Shown here in pieces: positions 1 through 5,833 of a stretch of DNA of 8,940 nucleotides. A model generated the notes under the pieces. The model was not told where the DNA came from. It worked only from the letters and a program-made list of their open reading frames with translations, and made no database searches. The DNA comes from Pseudomonadota bacterium (GTDB lineage Bacteria > Desulfobacterota > Desulfovibrionia > Desulfovibrionales > Desulfovibrionaceae), in assembly GCA_023426275.1 (NCBI GenBank), contig JAFABC010000198.1, forward strand, positions 1 to 8,940. The letters run 5' to 3'. A program made the translations under genes and the position numbers. The first letter of the stretch is position 1. Every line of letters starts with the position of its first letter.

Positions 1-917
1 GCCGCGGACCGGGTCGGCCCGCCCGCCGGCGCGGCGGCGTCGCCGGAGGCGGACGGCTCGGACGACTCCGCCGTGGCGGCGCCGTCCGCCGTTGCGCCGG
101 CGGTGTGAAAAAGCAGCGCCACTTCCTCGAGCTTTTGGGGCGCAAAAAGCGGCACGGCGTGAATCACCTGGAAAAGCGAGGAGCCGGAGCGGCCAATGGA
201 CGTCACCCGGGCCACGGGCAGGCCCTTGGGGAAAATTTCCTCCAGTCCGGAGGTGACCAGGATCTCGCCCGTTTCCACGACCTCCCCCTGGGGCACGTAG
301 TCGAGGATAAGCTCGTGCTTGGGCCCCTGGCCCTTCAGGATGCCCTGGGTGCGGTTTTTCTGGGAGAGCACGGGAATGCGACTGTTGGGGTCGGTGATGA
401 GCAACACCGTGGCCGCGCTCGGGGAAAAGCGCAAGACCCGGCCGACCACGCCTTCGGGCGACACGACCGGCGTGTTGGTGGACACCCCCGAGGCGCTGCC
501 CTTGTCGATAAGAAACGTCTCCAGGGCGGCGTTGGGCCCCAGGCGATGCGAAATGATCCGCGTGCCCTGGCGCGTCCAGCCCTCGGGAGGCGCGATCGAC
601 AGCAAGCGGCGCAACCGGGTCACCTCGGCGGCGTTTTCCCGAAGCCCGGCCAGCTCGCCCTCGGCAGCCTCAAGTTTCCGGCGCAACCGGTCGTATTGCT
701 CCCGGATGCCCACGAAATACAGATAGCGGGTCCAAAACGACCCGACCTGCTCGCTTACCCACTTCCCCGGAGCCAGCACCCATCTGGCGAACTCCAAACC
801 GGTATGGCTCGCCAGCGTGTCGACGTAGCCTGTCCGGATATTCCAGGTAAACAGGCCCAGATACAGGAAAAGAACGATGAGCAGGCCGATCGCGATCCGC
901 TGGGGAGAAGGTTTAAT
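1..917 (-). CDS. mreC: Rod shape-determining protein MreC (3' end cut by window edge)
   Basis: Periplasmic scaffold of the elongasome, which links MreB filaments inside the cell to peptidoglycan synthases outside. Read on the minus strand, 305 codons are present and open to the window edge. Residues about 7-24 form a single membrane segment (IAIGLLIVLFLYLGLF), about 72-106 a charged coiled-coil stretch, followed by the beta-rich MreC core (for example GVVGRVLRFSPSAATVLLI and LVTSGLEEIFPKGLPVARV). The end is a low-complexity Ala/Ser/Pro/Gly tail, and the stop codon lies outside the window. No ATG, GTG or TTG precedes the membrane segment: an in-frame TAG sits at 920-918, and the first standard start is a TTG at residue 41, which would delete the anchor. 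The start chosen is ATT at 917-915. It lies 9 nt after a strong AAGGAGGT and shares its last T with the mreB stop TAA, so translation is probably coupled to mreB. Family assignment is firm; the AUU start is inferred from sequence. Confidence 0.93.
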   Translation of the reverse strand, partial: MKPSPQRIAIGLLIVLFLYLGLFTWNIRTGYVDTLASHTGLEFARWVLAPGKWVSEQVGSFWTRYLYFVGIREQYDRLRRKLEAAEGELAGLRENAAEVTRLRRLLSIAPPEGWTRQGTRIISHRLGPNAALETFLIDKGSASGVSTNTPVVSPEGVVGRVLRFSPSAATVLLITDPNSRIPVLSQKNRTQGILKGQGPKHELILDYVPQGEVVETGEILVTSGLEEIFPKGLPVARVTSIGRSGSSLFQVIHAVPLFAPQKLEEVALLFHTAGATADGAATAESSEPSASGDAAAPAGGPTRSA

Positions 918-1953
918 CTATCGTGACCTCCTTTAGCACGTCCAGGTTGTCCAGGGCCCGGCCGGACCCGAGGACAACCGTCGACAGGGGGTCCTCGACG
1001 ACGGTGATGGGCAGCGAGGTTTCCTCGCGAAGGAGTTGGTCGAGACCGCGCAGGAGCGCTCCGCCGCCGGTGAGCACGATACCCCGGTCCACGATGTCCG
1101 CGGCCAGTTCCGGGGGGGTCTGCTCCAGGGCGATGCGCACCGCCTGCACGATGCTTTCCACCTGCTCGGAGATGGATTTCTGCACTTCCTCGGCGTTGAT
1201 GGTGATGTTTTGGGGAATGCCCGTGACCAGATCGCGGCCCTTGACCTCCATCTCGCCCTGGCTGGCCGAGTGGTGGGCGGAACCGATCTGGATCTTGATC
1301 TGCTCGGCCGTGGATTCGCCGATCAGCATATTGTACTTGCGCTTGACGTACTGCATGATGGCTTCGTCCATCTTGTCGCCGCCCACGCGCACGGACTTCG
1401 AATAGACCACGCCGGACAGGGAGATGACGGCCACCTCGGTGGTGCCGCCGCCGATGTCGACCACCATGTTGGAGGTCGGCTCGGTGATGGGCAGGTTGGC
1501 CCCGATGGCGGCGGCCATGGGCTCCTCGATGAGGTAGACCTCGCGCGCGCCGGCGCTCTGGGCCGATTCCTTGACGGCGCGCTTTTCCACCTGCGTGATG
1601 CCGGTGGGCACGCAGATGATGATGCGCGGACGCACCAGCCGTCTGGAATTGTGCACCTTGGAGATGAAATGGCGCAGCATGGCCTCGGTCACCTCGAAGT
1701 CGGCGATGACGCCGTCCTTCATGGGCCGGATGGCCACGATGTTGCCGGGCGTCCGGCCCAGCATCCGCTTGGCTTCAAGCCCGACGGAAAGCACCTTGTT
1801 GCCGCCGCGCGGATCCTTTTTCACCGCGACGACGGACGGTTCGGACAGGACGATGCCCTTGCCCTTGACGAAAACCAGGGTGTTGGCCGTCCCCAGGTCG
1901 ATGGCCAGATCGTTGGAGAAAAGGCCCAAAATCCTATCCAAAATCCTGGACAT
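913..1953 (-). CDS. mreB: Rod shape-determining protein MreB (actin-like)
   Basis: Bacterial actin homologue that polymerises on the inner face of the cytoplasmic membrane and guides lateral cell-wall synthesis. The product is 346 aa, the usual MreB length. An amphipathic N-terminal stretch (SRILDRILGLF) fits membrane binding. It is followed by the nucleotide-binding motifs of the actin/Hsp70 fold: phosphate-1 DLGTANT (19-25), EEP (143-145), phosphate-2 DIGGGTTE (166-173) and the adenosine motif VLTGGGALLRGLD (293-305). The frame stays open upstream to a TTG at 2031, but the ATG at 1953 gives the family N-terminus and has GAGG 4 nt before it. The gene is first in a minus-strand mreB-mreC pair: its stop overlaps the mreC start by one base, and the mreC ribosome-binding site lies inside its last codons. 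It is divergent from the radical SAM gene across about 106 bp. Nothing in it looks degraded. Confidence 0.97.
   Translation of the reverse strand: MSRILDRILGLFSNDLAIDLGTANTLVFVKGKGIVLSEPSVVAVKKDPRGGNKVLSVGLEAKRMLGRTPGNIVAIRPMKDGVIADFEVTEAMLRHFISKVHNSRRLVRPRIIICVPTGITQVEKRAVKESAQSAGAREVYLIEEPMAAAIGANLPITEPTSNMVVDIGGGTTEVAVISLSGVVYSKSVRVGGDKMDEAIMQYVKRKYNMLIGESTAEQIKIQIGSAHHSASQGEMEVKGRDLVTGIPQNITINAEEVQKSISEQVESIVQAVRIALEQTPPELAADIVDRGIVLTGGGALLRGLDQLLREETSLPITVVEDPLSTVVLGSGRALDNLDVLKEVTID
926..933 (-). promoter_or_regulatory. Shine-Dalgarno sequence of mreC inside the mreB 3' end
   Basis: On the minus strand the bases 933-926 read AAGGAGGT, a near-perfect match to the anti-Shine-Dalgarno sequence. 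It sits 9 nt before ATT (917-915) and lies within the last mreB codons. This spacing is the main evidence that mreC translation begins at the non-standard ATT codon, because no ATG, GTG or TTG lies within range of it in the mreC frame. Confidence 0.75.
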
Positions 1954-2002
1954 AGCGCCTCGCTTGCCGCAAATTCGGCTTTCGTGAGCTTGTAACCGGG
2001 TT

Positions 2003-2031
2003 GTGTTTGCCGATTCGTCCGGCGTTGTCAA
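2003..2031 (-). promoter_or_regulatory. Possible sigma70-type promoter for mreBC
   Basis: The minus strand upstream of mreB carries an exact TTGACA (2031-2026). The hexamer 17 bp downstream (2008-2003) is AAACAC, a poor match to TATAAT. The spacer fits, and the position about 50-80 bp before the mreB ATG is reasonable in this 106-bp divergent region. With so weak a -10 element, this could be a chance match. Confidence 0.3.
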
Positions 2032-2059
2032 CGATTGATTTTTGGCCCGTCACACCGCC

Positions 2060-2980
2060 ATGCCGCCGCGCTACAACACCCTGGCCGCAGCCTTCCGGAC
2101 CCTGTTCGGCCGGCGGGCTCAAAAAATTCCCCTGGATGCGGGCAGCGCCTGCCCCAACCGCGACGGCACGCTGTCGCGGGGCGGATGTCTTTTCTGTAAC
2201 GCTGCCGGATCGGGGACGGGACTCCACCATAAGGGGTTCGGCCTTCGGGCGCAATGGGACCGGCTCACGCCGCCGGCCAGACGGCGCGGCGACGCCCTGC
2301 TCGCCTATCTCCAGTCCTATTCCAACACTTACGGCCCTCCCGAACGGCTGGCCGCCCTGGTGGCCGAACTGGCCGCCCTGCCGGACGTTTCCGGCATCTG
2401 CTGCGGCACCCGGCCGGACTGTCTGGACGCCGAAAAGATCGCCATCCTGGCCGGCGCGCCCGTGGGCCACGTGCGCCTGGAACTCGGGCTGCAATCGGCC
2501 CGGGACGCCACCCTCGCCCGCATCAACCGGGGGCACGACGCCGCCAGTCTGGCCCGGGCCGTGCAACAGGCGGCCGCGGCCGGCCTGTCCGTCACCGTGC
2601 ACCTCATGGCCGGGCTGCCGGGCGAGACGCCGGAGGATTTTTTCGCCGGCGTGGAGTTCGTCAACGCCCTGCCCGTGGCCGGGGTCAAGTTCCACAACAC
2701 CCTGGTGGTGGCCGGCTCGGGACTGGCCGCCCTGTACGCCGCCGGGGACTACCGGCCCCCGGCCCGGGACGCCTACGTGGCCACCGTGGCCACCGCCATC
2801 GCCAGACTGCGGCCCGACATCGTGGTCGAGCGCCTAAACGCCGACCCCGCCCCGGGCGAACTGCTCGCCCCGGACTGGGCGGCCGACAAGCAGGGCCTGC
2901 TGCGCGAGATCCGCGACACCCTGGAGCGCCGGGACATCCGGCAGGGCGACGACTGGCCGGCGTCCGGGACCGCGTCTTGA
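2060..2980 (+). CDS. TIGR01212-family (YhcC-like) radical SAM protein
   Basis: Probable radical S-adenosylmethionine enzyme of the YhcC/TIGR01212 group, related to the Elp3 fold; its substrate is not known. The product is 306 aa. The iron-sulfur cysteines are C31, C43 and C46 in CPNRDGTLSRGGCLFC. The wide first spacing is normal for this group, unlike the CxxxCxxC of most radical SAM enzymes. Further group signatures are YSNTYG (87-92), GTRPDC (116-121), ELGLQS (141-146), HLMAGLPGET (181-190) and a C-terminal ADPAPGELLAPDW block (261-273). The ATG at 2060 gives the typical PPRYNTL opening; a TTG at 2042 would add six residues with no better ribosome-binding site. Neither start has a strong Shine-Dalgarno, so the exact start is less certain than the identity. 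It diverges from mreB and is followed 61 bp later by the beta-lactamase gene in the same direction. GC-rich codon use matches its neighbours. Confidence 0.92.
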   Translation: MPPRYNTLAAAFRTLFGRRAQKIPLDAGSACPNRDGTLSRGGCLFCNAAGSGTGLHHKGFGLRAQWDRLTPPARRRGDALLAYLQSYSNTYGPPERLAALVAELAALPDVSGICCGTRPDCLDAEKIAILAGAPVGHVRLELGLQSARDATLARINRGHDAASLARAVQQAAAAGLSVTVHLMAGLPGETPEDFFAGVEFVNALPVAGVKFHNTLVVAGSGLAALYAAGDYRPPARDAYVATVATAIARLRPDIVVERLNADPAPGELLAPDWAADKQGLLREIRDTLERRDIRQGDDWPASGTAS

Positions 2981-3041
2981 CGGCCGGGGCACTTTCCCCC
3001 GACAAGGAAGGCCGTTTCCATCCACACCACGCGAGGCACGC

Positions 3042-3881
3042 ATGCAATCCCGCCGCCCCTGTCCGATCCGGGTCTTCTGGCTGCTCGTCCTGCTCGCCGC
3101 CGTTTTCGCGGCCGGCCGGGCCTGGGCGCGGCCCCCGTCCCCCCGGCTGGTCGAGCGCCCCGACTGGCAGCGCTTTTTCGACGCGGCCGGCGTGACCGGG
3201 ACCATGGTCCTGGCCCGGGACGGCGCACCGGAAATGTTCGTCTTTCATCCCGGGCGGGCGGCCACGCCCTTTCTCCCGGCCTCGACGTTCAAGATCCTCA
3301 ACATGGCCATCGCCCTGGAAACCGGGGCCATCACCGGGCCGGACGAGCTGTTCCCGTATGACGGCGTGCCGCGCGCCCTGCCGCAATGGAACGCCGACCT
3401 GACCGTGCGGCAGGCCTTCGCCCTGTCCTGCGTGCCTGTCTTCCAGCAAATCGCCCGGCGCATCGGCCAGGACCGCATGGCCTGGTACGTGGCGGCCTCG
3501 GGCTACGGCAACGCCGACATCGCCGGCGGCCTCGACCATTTCTGGCTCGACGGGAGCCTGCGGATCAGCGCCTTGGAGCAGATCGCCTTTCTTTCGCGCC
3601 TGCAACACGGCCAGCTGCCGTTTTCGCCCCAAACCCGGGCCACGGTGCTGGACGTCATGGTCGAATCGCGCACGCCAACAACCGTGCTGCGTTCCAAAAC
3701 CGGGGCCACGGGCCGCAACCGGCCCGGCGTCGGCTGGTACGTGGGCATGGTTTCGCGCGGAGACGAAGTCTGGTATTTCGCCCTCAATATCGACCTCGAC
3801 GCCACGGCCGACATCCCGGCCGCGCTCGCCGCGCGCAAGACCGTGGCACGGGCCATCCTCCGGAGCCAGGGCCTTTTCTAG
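3042..3881 (+). CDS. Class D (OXA-type) beta-lactamase
   Basis: Periplasmic serine hydrolase expected to open beta-lactam rings; the substrate range cannot be read from sequence. The 279-aa product begins with a signal peptide (basic PCPIR, hydrophobic core VFWLLVLLAAVFAAG, likely cleavage after AWA-29). All class D motifs are present in order: STFK at 81-84 (nucleophile S81 and the lysine that is carbamylated in this family), SCV (129-131), YGN (155-157), FWLDG with W168 matching the tryptophan that protects the carbamylated lysine in OXA-10, KTG (219-221) and WYVG (232-235). The stretch VPVFQQIAR (131-139) closely resembles OXA-10. The start has GAGG 5 nt upstream. A BlaR/MecR sensor domain shares this fold, but the short length, the secretion signal and the absence of a protease domain favour an enzyme. 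Its GC content matches the chromosome around it, with no cassette or transposon nearby, so it looks resident rather than recently acquired. Confidence 0.95.
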   Translation: MQSRRPCPIRVFWLLVLLAAVFAAGRAWARPPSPRLVERPDWQRFFDAAGVTGTMVLARDGAPEMFVFHPGRAATPFLPASTFKILNMAIALETGAITGPDELFPYDGVPRALPQWNADLTVRQAFALSCVPVFQQIARRIGQDRMAWYVAASGYGNADIAGGLDHFWLDGSLRISALEQIAFLSRLQHGQLPFSPQTRATVLDVMVESRTPTTVLRSKTGATGRNRPGVGWYVGMVSRGDEVWYFALNIDLDATADIPAALAARKTVARAILRSQGLF

Positions 3882-3910
3882 CCCGGACGGCGGCCGCAAC
3901 CATCCCCTTT

Positions 3911-3931
3911 CGGGAGGCCTCAGGCCTCCCG
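3911..3931 (+). terminator. Perfect 10-bp inverted repeat between the beta-lactamase gene and ogt
   Basis: CGGGAGGCCT and its exact complement AGGCCTCCCG are separated by a single C. The hairpin forms in practice as 8-9 bp with a 3-nt loop. It lies 30 bp after the beta-lactamase stop codon and about 20 bp before the ogt start. There is no T run after it, so it is not a classical intrinsic terminator; it may act as a pause, a transcript-end stabiliser or part of the ogt leader. The 3' arm could also pair with the ogt ribosome-binding site (reported as a finding). Confidence 0.5.
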
Positions 3932-3949
3932 GCCCCCGGAGGCGCTTTT

Positions 3950-4444
3950 ATGACACCCACGCCCCCCACCCTGGAAACCTGTCTGGCCGGACCGCTGGCC
4001 CTGACCATCACCTGGACCGACGGCGCGGTCACCCGCTTGACCCTGTCCTGGTCCCAGGGCAAGGAACGGTCCCTGGCCACGGAAACCGGCGAAGCGGTGC
4101 AGGCCGCGCTGGAACGCTACGTGGCCGGCGAGGCCCCGGACTGGCCGGAACTGCCCCTGCGCTGGCAGGGGCTTTCCCCCTTCGCCACCAGGGTGTTGCA
4201 GGAACTCGGCCGGGTCCCCTGGGGCCAGAAGGTCAGCTACGGCTGGCTGGCGGCCCGGGCCGGCAACCCGAAAGCGGCCAGGGCCGTGGGCCGGGTCATG
4301 GCCAACAATCCCTTTGCGCTGCTCGTTCCCTGCCACCGGGTGGTGGGGGCGACCGGCGCCATGACGGGATTCGGGCCGGGCATTGCAATGAAACGCTACC
4401 TCCTGGAGCGCGAGGGCGCCCTGGAGGAACAGACCAAGGATTGA
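3950..4444 (+). CDS. ogt: Methylated-DNA--protein-cysteine S-methyltransferase (Ogt/MGMT type)
   Basis: Suicide DNA-repair protein that moves alkyl groups from O6-alkylguanine (and O4-alkylthymine) to its own cysteine. The product is 164 aa, near the usual size for a stand-alone Ogt without an Ada domain. The C-terminal catalytic domain is complete: the DNA-binding helix and arginine-finger region RAVGRVMANNP (111-121) and the active-site PCHRV (127-131, acceptor C128), followed by GFGPGIAMKRYLLERE, which matches the usual G-Y/F-x-x-G-x-x-x-K-x-x-L-L-x-x-E ending. The N-terminal domain is short and divergent, as is common. GGAGG lies 7 nt before the ATG. The frame is open far upstream as an overlap of the beta-lactamase gene, but the Shine-Dalgarno and homology put the start here. 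Riboflavin synthase begins 3 bp after its stop, so the two are probably translated together although their functions are unrelated. Confidence 0.95.
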   Translation: MTPTPPTLETCLAGPLALTITWTDGAVTRLTLSWSQGKERSLATETGEAVQAALERYVAGEAPDWPELPLRWQGLSPFATRVLQELGRVPWGQKVSYGWLAARAGNPKAARAVGRVMANNPFALLVPCHRVVGATGAMTGFGPGIAMKRYLLEREGALEEQTKD

Positions 4445-4447
4445 GGC

Positions 4448-5101
4448 ATGTTTACCGGATTGGTGATGGGACTTGGCCGCATTGCGGACGTGCGGGCCCA
4501 CGGCGAGGAAACCCGTTTTCACATCAAGGCGCTCTTCGAACTGCCGACCATCGTGGTCGGCGAATCCATCGCCGTCAACGGCGCCTGTCTCACGGTCGAA
4601 ACCGCCGGGGACCACGCCTTTACCGCCTACGCCTCGGCCGAGACCCTGTCCAAGACCGGGCTTGGCCGGCTGCGGGCCGGCGACACCGTCAACCTGGAAC
4701 GGGCGCTGGCCCTGGGCGACCGTCTCGGCGGCCATCTGGTGGCCGGGCACGTGGACTGTCAGGCCAGGATCGAATCGGTCACGCCGGCGGGCCAATCCAC
4801 CCGCTACCGGCTGACCTACCCCGGGGAATTCTCCATGTTCGTCGTGCCCAAGGGCTCGGTGGCCCTGGACGGCATCAGCCTCACGGTCAACGACTGCGGT
4901 GAGGGATTCCTCACGGTCAACATCATTCCCTCGACCCTCGGAGCCACCACCATTGCCTCCTGGAAGCCGGGCGTTTCGGTCAACATGGAGACCGACATGC
5001 TCGGCAAATACGTGCTGCGCATGCTCGGCCCCTGGAAAGAGGCCGCCGGCAGCGCGCCGGACCGCATCACCGAAGCCTTTTTGCGCGACAACGGCTTCTA
5101 G
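4448..5101 (+). CDS. ribE: Riboflavin synthase, alpha subunit
   Basis: Converts two molecules of 6,7-dimethyl-8-ribityllumazine into riboflavin and a pyrimidine, the last step of vitamin B2 synthesis, in the cytoplasm. The 217-aa product has the two tandem lumazine-binding repeats of the family. Repeat one opens with the invariant MFTG (1-4) and includes NGACLTV (44-50) and GDRLGGHLVAGHVD (90-103). Repeat two includes KGSVALDGISLTVN (135-148), IIPSTLGATT (159-168) and NMETDMLGKYV (179-189). After GHVD the sequence reads CQA, where many homologues have glycine. The start is fixed by MFTG; purine-rich sequence overlapping the end of ogt supplies the ribosome-binding site. Other rib genes (ribD, ribBA, ribH) are not in the window, and I recognise no FMN riboswitch upstream. 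The gene is called ribE or ribC depending on the organism. It is followed by a long gene-free stretch. Confidence 0.97.
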   Translation: MFTGLVMGLGRIADVRAHGEETRFHIKALFELPTIVVGESIAVNGACLTVETAGDHAFTAYASAETLSKTGLGRLRAGDTVNLERALALGDRLGGHLVAGHVDCQARIESVTPAGQSTRYRLTYPGEFSMFVVPKGSVALDGISLTVNDCGEGFLTVNIIPSTLGATTIASWKPGVSVNMETDMLGKYVLRMLGPWKEAAGSAPDRITEAFLRDNGF

Positions 5102-5600
5102 GGCCCGGGCACAGGCGTCGCGGCCCCGCCACCCGCCGCCGCTGTGCAAGCGGGAGGCGAGGCGGGCCCGGCGCGGAAATTCCCGGCGCGGGCCGTCTCG
5201 GGACGACATGGCCCGGGCCAGCCGATCCACGGGTACCGGCCGGACCTGCCCGCTGTCCGCGCCCCGCCACGGACAGCCGAACGCTCTCCCGAAGCCCCCC
5301 CGGCACAGCGCGCACACTTGGCCACGCCCGTCGGCCGCGCCAGTTCCCAAACGCCGTGTGCGCTCGCACACGAACGGCCGGCGCGCGCCGTCCAAGGCAC
5401 CGCGCGTCAATCCGCCCATTGCCCCGGACCACACGATTGCGGCCCTCCCCCCCGACAGCCGTCGCAAAGCAGCACTTCTCCCACCCAGATGCACAACCGC
5501 CCTTGTTTAAAGGGGGAAAGAGCCGCCGCCGGCAGTGCGTCGGCCTCCCGGCGGCATTACGGCCCTTGTATCCGCCGGCCTGCGGCTGCCGGAGCACATC
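5102..5600. other. GC-rich stretch with no recognised gene
   Basis: About 500 bp after riboflavin synthase. Open frames exist on both strands but all translate to Arg/Pro/Ala/Gly-rich strings with no domain, no good ribosome-binding site and no family pattern; they reflect the scarcity of stop codons in GC-rich DNA. I saw no convincing intrinsic terminator for ribE. The only structured element noted is the small AAGGG/CCCTT hairpin at 5500-5514. It may be decayed coding DNA or the edge of an insertion; the sequence alone does not decide. Confidence 0.5.
5500..5516. repeat. Small CCCTT-AAGGG dyad, possible dispersed intergenic repeat
   Basis: CCCTT (5500-5504) and AAGGG (5510-5514) form a 5-bp stem with loop GTTTA, continuing into more G. 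On the minus strand the run CCCCCTTTAAACAAGGG translates as PPLNKGG. That peptide pattern often results from short palindromic repeats scattered in many bacterial genomes. Only one copy is present in this window, so repeat status is a guess. Confidence 0.2.
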
Positions 5601-5618
5601 TACAATTGTTTCACGACG

Positions 5619-5646
5619 TTGAAAGTTTCCAATAAAATTGTAATAA
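5619..5646 (+). promoter_or_regulatory. Probable sigma70-type promoter for the acetylation operon
   Basis: TTGAAA (5619-5624) and TAATAA (5641-5646) are spaced by 16 bp in the first AT-rich stretch after the GC-rich gap. They would give a leader of roughly 180 nt before the MBOAT gene. The -35 overlaps one arm of a 7-bp inverted repeat (5615-5621 with 5655-5661), and the -10 overlaps an arm of a second (5601-5607 with 5636-5642), which suggests control by a DNA-binding protein. No closer promoter stood out between here and 5834. Confidence 0.45.
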
Positions 5647-5833
5647 ACCGGTTCCAACGTCTGAAACCAGCTTGTCCGGCTGTATCGATTGGCTGTCGCC
5701 ATCCCAGCTGGCCACCGGAAAGCATTGCCTAAAAAAATAGCATTCGATAGGTGGGTATCACGCCTCCTCGACGCGGAGAATATTCGCAATCCAGGCGCAT
5801 GACAGGCAGAAAATACAACTTAAGAGACAATCC

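Noticed and set aside
105..926. Long plus-strand open frame opposite mreC
   Set aside because: Arg/Gly/His-rich translation with no domain; the minus strand carries a clear MreC across the same bases.
1036..1995. Plus-strand 319-codon open frame opposite mreB
   Set aside because: A His/Asp/Gly-rich mirror of mreB codons, with no ribosome-binding site.
1954..2031. N-terminal extension of MreB by 26 residues from a TTG at 2031
   Set aside because: The added residues do not resemble MreB, the ATG at 1953 has GAGG at good spacing, and the 346-aa product matches the family length.
3042..3881. BlaR/MecR-type sensor or penicillin-binding protein instead of a beta-lactamase
   Set aside because: The 279-aa length, secretion signal, single domain and the exact class D set STFK, SCV, YGN, FWLDG, KTG fit an enzyme.
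2685..5494. Two long minus-strand open frames (2685-3899 and 3920-5494)
   Set aside because: Both lie opposite well-identified genes and give low-complexity translations; they exist because GC-rich antisense frames rarely contain stops.
5067..5789. Minus-strand 240-codon open frame covering the gene-free gap
   Set aside because: No family resemblance, mixed composition across the GC boundary, and an Arg/Pro/Gly-rich second half overlapping ribE.
5647..5833. Cyclic di-GMP riboswitch in the long leader of the acetylation module
   Set aside because: The leader length and the gene type made this plausible, but the conserved GEMM core and its paired stems are not present.
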